A DNA stretch of 64,000 nucleotides from Pseudoalteromonas luteoviolacea. Lineage in GTDB: Bacteria; Pseudomonadota; Gammaproteobacteria; Enterobacterales; Alteromonadaceae. The number at the start of each line of letters is the position of its first letter. Positions within the stretch are counted from its first letter, which is position 1. Position numbers and translations under genes: made by a program. Location of the stretch: positions 1 through 64,000 of the forward strand of contig NZ_JWIC01000006.1 of NCBI RefSeq assembly GCF_000814765.1, read 5' to 3'. The notes below the pieces were generated by a model, which had not been told where the DNA came from, did no database searches, and saw only the letters and a list, made by a program, of their open reading frames with translations. Positions 59,247-64,000 of the stretch are shown one piece after another.

Positions 59247-59537
59247 ATGAAGGTTCAAATTACAAGTATTTCTGGACATCAGACGAGTAAGGTGTTTGCC
59301 ATTACGATAGCAGTTTTAATGTTGCCAATGAGTTTTTTGCCACTCTTTTTCTTCTTTTTGGATCCAGGCCTTCAAACTAGTGATGGTGAACAAATTTCTA
59401 ACTTCCCATTTTTGTTCTTTGCGCTTGCTCCCATATTGTATGGGGTCATGTTTTATTTTATGCAGCGTATATTTTGTTGGGCTTACAATTTAGTTGCTAA
59501 AAAAGTAGGTGGTTTTGAATTTGAAACCTCTGAATAA
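59247..59537 (+). CDS. Small membrane protein, 96 aa
   Basis: Start at ATG 59247 after GAGGGGAATC. Two helices (about 16-40 and 55-80). KVQITSISGHQTSKVFA start is reminiscent of a conserved small gammaproteobacterial membrane family. Followed by a hairpin. Confidence 0.7.
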   Translation: MKVQITSISGHQTSKVFAITIAVLMLPMSFLPLFFFFLDPGLQTSDGEQISNFPFLFFALAPILYGVMFYFMQRIFCWAYNLVAKKVGGFEFETSE

Positions 59538-59543
59538 GAGGTT
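59523..59543 (+). terminator. Intrinsic terminator-like hairpin
   Basis: AAACCTC/GAGGTTT around TGAATAA, then AATTC; overlaps the end of the preceding gene. Confidence 0.5.
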
Positions 59544-59761
59544 TAATTCAAGTGCCTTCGATTTTAGCCTGTCCCTTTGAGTTGCTTCCTGATAAATATA
59601 GATTAATTAACTTTTTTAAATTGGTAAATAATGAGAAGGCGATAGTTTTAATTGCGTGAAAGCACACTCTTCGTTGAAGTTCATCACACTGTGAAAGCTG
59701 CAATGTTTAATATTCAAGGATGTCGCTTTAATTATTTTCTTATTACCAATGGAAAGCGCCA

Positions 59762-60238
59762 ATGTTTATACTAAAAAAATTGCTTGAACTATTTAACCCC
59801 AACAGAGCAATACCAATCAATTGGAGACCAAAGCAAGTCATCAGTGTTGGAGATATCAGTCAACTAATTATACCTGACTCTCTCCCTTATGGAGGTGCTT
59901 TGAAAAAGATTAGAACTGAGTTGGTTAACTCCGGGTTGATGATTGAACTCGATTCTTTTTATACACAGAGCCCCATTAAGCTTCATAACCACTTCAATGA
60001 ACTTACTTATAATTTTGTTTCAGTCGATGGTAAAAATGCTATTGCTTATGAAATACAATGGAGAAAAGTTGAAGGGTCTACATATTATGAAGTCGATTAC
60101 GACGGCAACGTCATCTTTCAGTGTAAGACGTTCGGTTGTGATAAATCATCTCCACATTTCGAGGAGTATGTTAGAAACATGCAACGTATTTTCTCTACCA
60201 TTGGAGAGTATCAGCGTTTTACAGAGCTTGGTAAGTAA
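59762..60238 (+). CDS. Hypothetical protein, 158 aa
   Basis: Soluble protein with NWRPKQVISVGDIS, KLHNHFNELTYNFVSVDGK and a C-terminal helix. The following GTAACAAAGTG to CGTTGTA could be a stray attC-like sequence but is not convincing. Function unknown. Confidence 0.65.
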   Translation: MFILKKLLELFNPNRAIPINWRPKQVISVGDISQLIIPDSLPYGGALKKIRTELVNSGLMIELDSFYTQSPIKLHNHFNELTYNFVSVDGKNAIAYEIQWRKVEGSTYYEVDYDGNVIFQCKTFGCDKSSPHFEEYVRNMQRIFSTIGEYQRFTELGK

Positions 60239-60535
60239 CAAAGTGAATAAAAAGAACAGATAACAATTATTTTCTTCACTCGCTACACTTCAATCATTTA
60301 TAACATTTTTTTGTCGTTGTATAAGGGTTTGGGAAGTGAAGATCTAGGTGCAGTTTATTTTTATACTAAGGAGATAAGCTTGTTATAAATCTGTTTTAGA
60401 TATTTAACCAGAGGCGTAAAGTGTTGAAGATAAGCTTTTATTAGGATAGGCAAATAAGAATTGGTTTTGTGTGTTTCTATACTGCAAAAACACTGTTCTA
60501 AGTCGTGTGTTGTGGGTATGAGATTGGGCAATAAA

Positions 60536-61051
60536 ATGAGAGTGTTTGTTTTAGTTTTGGTGTTTTTCTTAAGTCTAGACGTAGGTGCAAATAATACACA
60601 ACGACTCGTTTTTACTGATTGTTGGTTTTCTGTTGCCTTTAACAAAGACTGGCAAGTCACTTCTAAGCCGGTGAAAAAAAATAAATGTCAATTAGAAGCT
60701 AAACATAAAAACAGTAGTGCTAACCTATCTATATCAGTTGGTTACAGCGAGTATTTACAAGTATTAAGCGAGCATGGATTTGATTATTTCAATCAACAGT
60801 GGGTGACTGTTGGAAGGCAAGGTGCAATAGAAATCGCTGAGCCAGTGAAATTTAAACATTGGCAAGGTTTAAAAGGGACTGTGGCTGTGGGGTGTCATGA
60901 CGATGGTGGCTATATAGGTATATGCCCACATGATGTTCTTGTGTTACGTGAATCATCAATGCAAGATGGTAATGTTTTAATAATAAAAAGCTTTTCTGAA
61001 ACTGAGATGGATTTTTCAGATATCTATAATACATTAGAAGCTGCGTATTAA
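60536..61051 (+). CDS. Secreted hypothetical protein, 171 aa
   Basis: Start at ATG 60536. Signal peptide (MRVFVLVLVFFLSLDVGA). Mature domain with FTDCWFSVAFNKDWQVTSK, CQLEAKHKNS and GCHDDGGYIGICPHDV. Cys-containing exported protein; not recognised. Confidence 0.7.
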   Translation: MRVFVLVLVFFLSLDVGANNTQRLVFTDCWFSVAFNKDWQVTSKPVKKNKCQLEAKHKNSSANLSISVGYSEYLQVLSEHGFDYFNQQWVTVGRQGAIEIAEPVKFKHWQGLKGTVAVGCHDDGGYIGICPHDVLVLRESSMQDGNVLIIKSFSETEMDFSDIYNTLEAAY

Positions 61052-61177
61052 TAGACTGGTAGCAGTGTTATGCGTTGAAAAAACAATCTGGGTAGGTCGG
61101 TTTTTACACGTTTTAGTTCACTGTTTATGTAACTTCTGAGCGTGTTATATTGTACGTGGTTTCAAAAAGGATATTGT

Positions 61178-61597
61178 ATGACGGCACATGATAAAATTAA
61201 ACGTCTAAGCATGAGCAGGGAGTTTATTGCCGAAAACTACCAAACTTCTTTGTGTTTGACTGATATAGCTAAGCAGTCTTACATGTCTCCATATCATTTT
61301 TTGCGCGCCTTTAAAGAGGCTTATGGAGAAACCCCCAATGAACTGCTGATTAGGCTAAGGCTTGAGGAAGCGAAAAAAATGCTTATAACAGAGCATGTTA
61401 GTATTTCAGAAGTCTGTGAGAAAGTTGGTTATTCAAGTCTTGGTAGCTTTTCTTCACTATTTACAAAGCAGGTTGGTATTGCGCCGACCTTGTATCGCCG
61501 CAAGCTATGGGCCTTATCATCAGAAGCTTATCGGTTTCCGTCTCAGGCTATTCCAGCATGCTATGCCTATCATTTTTTAAAAAAACATGGGAAATGA
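61178..61597 (+). CDS. AraC-type regulator (HTH domain only), 139 aa
   Basis: Start at ATG 61178 after AAAGGATATTG. Two helix-turn-helix units: LCLTDIAKQSYMSPYHFLRA and VSISEVCEKVGYSSLGSFSS, with GETPNELLIRLRLEEAKKML between them. No sensor domain, so similar in size to SoxS/MarA-type regulators. Likely controls the VOC gene beside it (inference). Confidence 0.9.
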   Translation: MTAHDKIKRLSMSREFIAENYQTSLCLTDIAKQSYMSPYHFLRAFKEAYGETPNELLIRLRLEEAKKMLITEHVSISEVCEKVGYSSLGSFSSLFTKQVGIAPTLYRRKLWALSSEAYRFPSQAIPACYAYHFLKKHGK

Positions 61598-61668
61598 GCA
61601 ATATTGGAGAAATATCCTTTTTATTGTTTGTATAAAATGAGGATAAATTCACAACAGGAAATGTATCA

Positions 61669-62076
61669 ATGATTACATCCATAGCGCACACAACAATTTA
61701 TGTACTGGATCAGGACGACGCGCTTGATTTTTACAAAAACAAACTTGGTTTCGAGGTTGGTGATGATATGAAGGTGGAGGGCGATTTTCGCTGGCTGACT
61801 GTACATCCAAAATCTAAACCACAGCATCAACTGGTATTAGCTGAGCCAAAAGAAGGGCCGATGTTCAGCAAAGACGCTGCTGAAAAAATACGAGCTTTAA
61901 TCCAAGAAGGGGCTTTTGGAGCAGGTGTTTTTGAAACTGAAAACTGCCAAAAAACGTATGATGATCTTGTGGCTAAAGGTGTAGAGTTTATCCAGCCTCC
62001 AACAGAACAGTTGTATGGTGTTGAAGCCATGGCACTAGACAATTCAGGTAATTGGTTCAGCTTAGTTCAAAGATAA
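61669..62076 (+). CDS. VOC family protein (glyoxalase-like), 135 aa
   Basis: ATG after CAGGAAATG. AHTTIYVLDQDDALDFYKNKLGF, RWLTVHPKSKPQHQLVLAEP and QLYGVEAMALDNSGNWFSLVQ are the paired babab halves with His and Glu ligands of VOC proteins. Likely metal-dependent; substrate unknown. 71 bases after the AraC-type gene. Confidence 0.9.
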   Translation: MITSIAHTTIYVLDQDDALDFYKNKLGFEVGDDMKVEGDFRWLTVHPKSKPQHQLVLAEPKEGPMFSKDAAEKIRALIQEGAFGAGVFETENCQKTYDDLVAKGVEFIQPPTEQLYGVEAMALDNSGNWFSLVQR

Positions 62077-62144
62077 AACATGATAAATTGAGTTAATATG
62101 ACGTCGAATGCGGCGTCTCGTATTTTTAGATGTGGAAAACTGTA

Positions 62145-62687
62145 ATGAATATGGACACGCGCTTCAAAGTTCTGGAGTCTCTGAATGCTGGTGATTTTCA
62201 ACATTTAAATGGAGATCTGGAGCGCCATCTCAAAGGTACTGCTTCAATACTTGAAAGCTGGGGCGCTTCTGAGGTGTTGCAAACCGCGGGGTTGTTTCAT
62301 GCTGCGTATGGCACAGCTGGATTTGATATGAATATGGTGTCACTTGAACAGCGAGATTCTATCGCTAAAACCATAGGCAAAGATCAAGAAGCGTTAGTCT
62401 ATTTATATTGCTCATGTGACAGAGAGTTTGTTTTTCGGCAATTTGGTCATCAAGATAAAATCCAGTTTAAAGACAGGTTTAACGGGCGGTTCTTTCCACT
62501 AGATATTCACAGAACCAAGATGTTTTGTGAGCTAACCGTCGCAAATGAACTAGAGCTCGTATATTCAAGCGAAGCATTTAAACAAGAGCACGGGAAGGGC
62601 CTATATCACTTGTTTGTTAGAATGGAAGCTTATCTGTCCCATTCTGCTATTCAAGCGTTTAAGGTTGCATTAGATAGTGTGTTTTAA
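62145..62687 (+). CDS. DUF6817-like protein, 180 aa
   Basis: Start at ATG 62145 (62151 possible). LERHLKGTASILESWGASEV, LQTAGLFHAAYGTAGFD and LVYLYCSCDREF resemble an HD-like helical domain known to me as DUF6817. Role unknown. Confidence 0.75.
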   Translation: MNMDTRFKVLESLNAGDFQHLNGDLERHLKGTASILESWGASEVLQTAGLFHAAYGTAGFDMNMVSLEQRDSIAKTIGKDQEALVYLYCSCDREFVFRQFGHQDKIQFKDRFNGRFFPLDIHRTKMFCELTVANELELVYSSEAFKQEHGKGLYHLFVRMEAYLSHSAIQAFKVALDSVF

Positions 62688-63120
62688 TACTTAATATGCT
62701 GTGAGTAGATTTTGCGAGTCAACAGCAATCGACCAAGGGAAAAAAGAACCACATTTTAAGGCTTACTGTTGGGTGAAGCCTACAGTTGAACTATTTATAA
62801 CAGGCGGCTGTTTCTTTAGCAAAGGGGGCAATAAGTCTTTCTTTTCAGCATTGGTTAGTCTGACCTCCGTTCGCTTTCAAATAACTACACTCATTAGTAG
62901 AGCAAGTTGTTCGTATTCTTTTGATGTTTCTTTACTTGTGAATGTGAGTTTAAGCCTGTGGCGCATGCAGGTATCTCTAATAAAAGGTGATTTTTATTAT
63001 TAGGTTAATATATTCAGTATTGGCTTGTATATTTTATACTGCCTCAATCGTATCTGCTGTTTTTTGGGGCTATGTTGCTTGGAATAGTTATCATAAAAGC
63101 TGAATAGTAATGTATTAGTA

Positions 63121-63405
63121 ATGCTAAGCATGGCAGTCATGCCACATGTCATTTCCCTGATTGTGGCTAGTTGTTGCTTAAACCGCAGAAGGGAAAAAAT
63201 TAAAGGCATATTCAGATCTGTATCAAAACCAACGTATGCTTACTCGGGTTACCTACTGATAGTAATTAATCTCGTGTGTTTTTCGGCTGTTGGGCTTTTC
63301 GCTCTAGAAGTTGAGAGTAAATACGTCACATTGTCTTTTTTAGTGTTTACATATTTGGGGAGCATTTTTGTCGGGTGGAGTAAACAAGAGACTGTGCATT
63401 ACTGA
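63121..63405 (+). CDS. Small membrane protein, 94 aa
   Basis: Three hydrophobic segments. An upstream frame (VSAVFWGYVAWNSYHKS, ending about 63103) also looks membranous, so the true gene may begin earlier with a frameshift. Weak ribosome-binding site. Confidence 0.4.
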   Translation: MLSMAVMPHVISLIVASCCLNRRREKIKGIFRSVSKPTYAYSGYLLIVINLVCFSAVGLFALEVESKYVTLSFLVFTYLGSIFVGWSKQETVHY

Positions 63406-64000
63406 TATAGCGGCGCTGTTTCTTCATACTGATTAGCCTCGCAGTGGTTATCAGTCGTTAGTTATTTTGATGTCACTGCTTTTGAATATATTGAACTTTA
63501 ATGGTGGCTTTGCGCTATTGCTAGTTGTGTGAGATTAAGTGTTTATCAGTTGCCCCTCTATTCGTTGTTCGCGTTGCTCGCACCATTGGGGCTCTGTCAC
63601 CCTATGTACTAACTCTAGTCAAATTACCCACATTGACTTTGTCTAAAGAGAAATGAAGCATAAGTGAGTTTTGCATTTAAGTCTTTTTGGACTGATAAAC
63701 CCGCAGTGTATTGCCTGCTCAGTAAAAGCTTACGATGAAATGAGCCTGATAGGGTTACTGATCTGTGAAAATAGAATGTTAGACCATAAGCTTGGCAATC
63801 ATTGTTTGCTCTGATTAGGGTTATGTCGGAAGAGAATAGGTTAAGTTACCAATAAACGATGCTGCATGGGTATTGGGGTTTTGATCAGTGTGAACCAATG
63901 CATTTGAGTAAGTTCTGCTCCGGTTCAGCCTATTAACTAGGCCACTTAACCTAAACAATATAGTTTGGGTTAAGCGTACAGTCTCGTTTTTAGTGATAAT
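63406..64000. other. No gene seen
   Basis: No convincing ORF, RNA or repeat. TTCGCGTTGCTCGCACC (about 63568) faintly recalls VCR-like loops but has no half-sites. Confidence 0.5.

Noticed and set aside
60239..60335. attC after the 158-aa gene
   Set aside because: A GTAACAAAG and a CGTTGTA are present but there is no matching stem, and it lies beyond the array.
62701..63003. ORF, 100 aa
   Set aside because: GTG start without a ribosome-binding site, odd Ser-rich sequence, no domain.
1..64000. tRNA, rRNA, riboswitch
   Set aside because: No cloverleaf, rRNA segment or riboswitch core recognised on either strand by eye.

Overview
The window is mostly one very large integron cassette array from an AT-rich marine-type gammaproteobacterium (Pseudoalteromonas- or Vibrio-like; genus is inference). 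From position 1 to about 52 kb nearly all genes lie on the + strand. They are short, have no functional link to each other, and each is followed by an imperfect palindromic attC site of about 75-125 bp that starts near a TAACAA half-site and ends in a GTTRRRY-type core such as GCGTTAT. I mark about 80 attC sites or remnants. No integrase gene or attI site is visible. By cassette polarity they should lie to the left of position 1.

Two attC classes are mixed. Most sites are about 100 bp with stem arms such as GCAGGCT/AGCCTGC, GTTGGCT/AGCCAAC or GCTTGGCT/AGCCAAGC. A few (2263, 14305, 20674, 22669, 28034) are longer and resemble Vibrio VCRs. Cassette products are typical of large chromosomal arrays: small lipoproteins and secreted proteins, small membrane proteins, SMI1/KNR4-like, Imm33-like, Rap1a/Tai-like and other immunity-type proteins, acetyltransferases, NIPSNAP, PspC, VanZ-like and DUF proteins. 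Less usual are a secreted PL1 pectate lyase (12337-13479), a PD-(D/E)XK nuclease-like protein (21411-22673), and two neighbouring membrane/coiled-coil proteins (7374-7964 and 8081-9142), the second ending in a DUF1413/winged-helix-like region.

The array is also heavily remodelled. A dispersed non-coding repeat, with a promoter-like tail lying directly ahead of cassette genes, occurs at about 2.99, 7.2, 21.3, 33.1, 36.4, 37.2 and (weaker) 51.2 kb. REP-like GGACAGGCAC motifs recur at 2.9, 6.8, 20.8, 33.0, 34.6, 36.3, 52.8, 54.2, 57.0, 58.2 and 59.1 kb. They probably belong to the REP-associated tyrosine transposase (RAYT) encoded at 57070-58059, which an inverted pair of them flanks. Several cassette genes and attC sites stop exactly at these motifs. 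Many cassettes are broken by in-frame stops or homopolymer indels, and attC sites become weaker towards the right (44-52 kb), as expected for the oldest end of an array.

From about 53 kb onwards the content is ordinary chromosome. It comprises a WD40-like beta-propeller protein, a minus-strand pair (Gph-type HAD phosphatase and an FAD oxidoreductase), the RAYT, small secreted or membrane proteins, an AraC-type regulator, a VOC protein and a DUF6817-type protein. No rRNA, tRNA or CRISPR array was seen. Domain names are assigned by reading motifs and were not verified by a database search.
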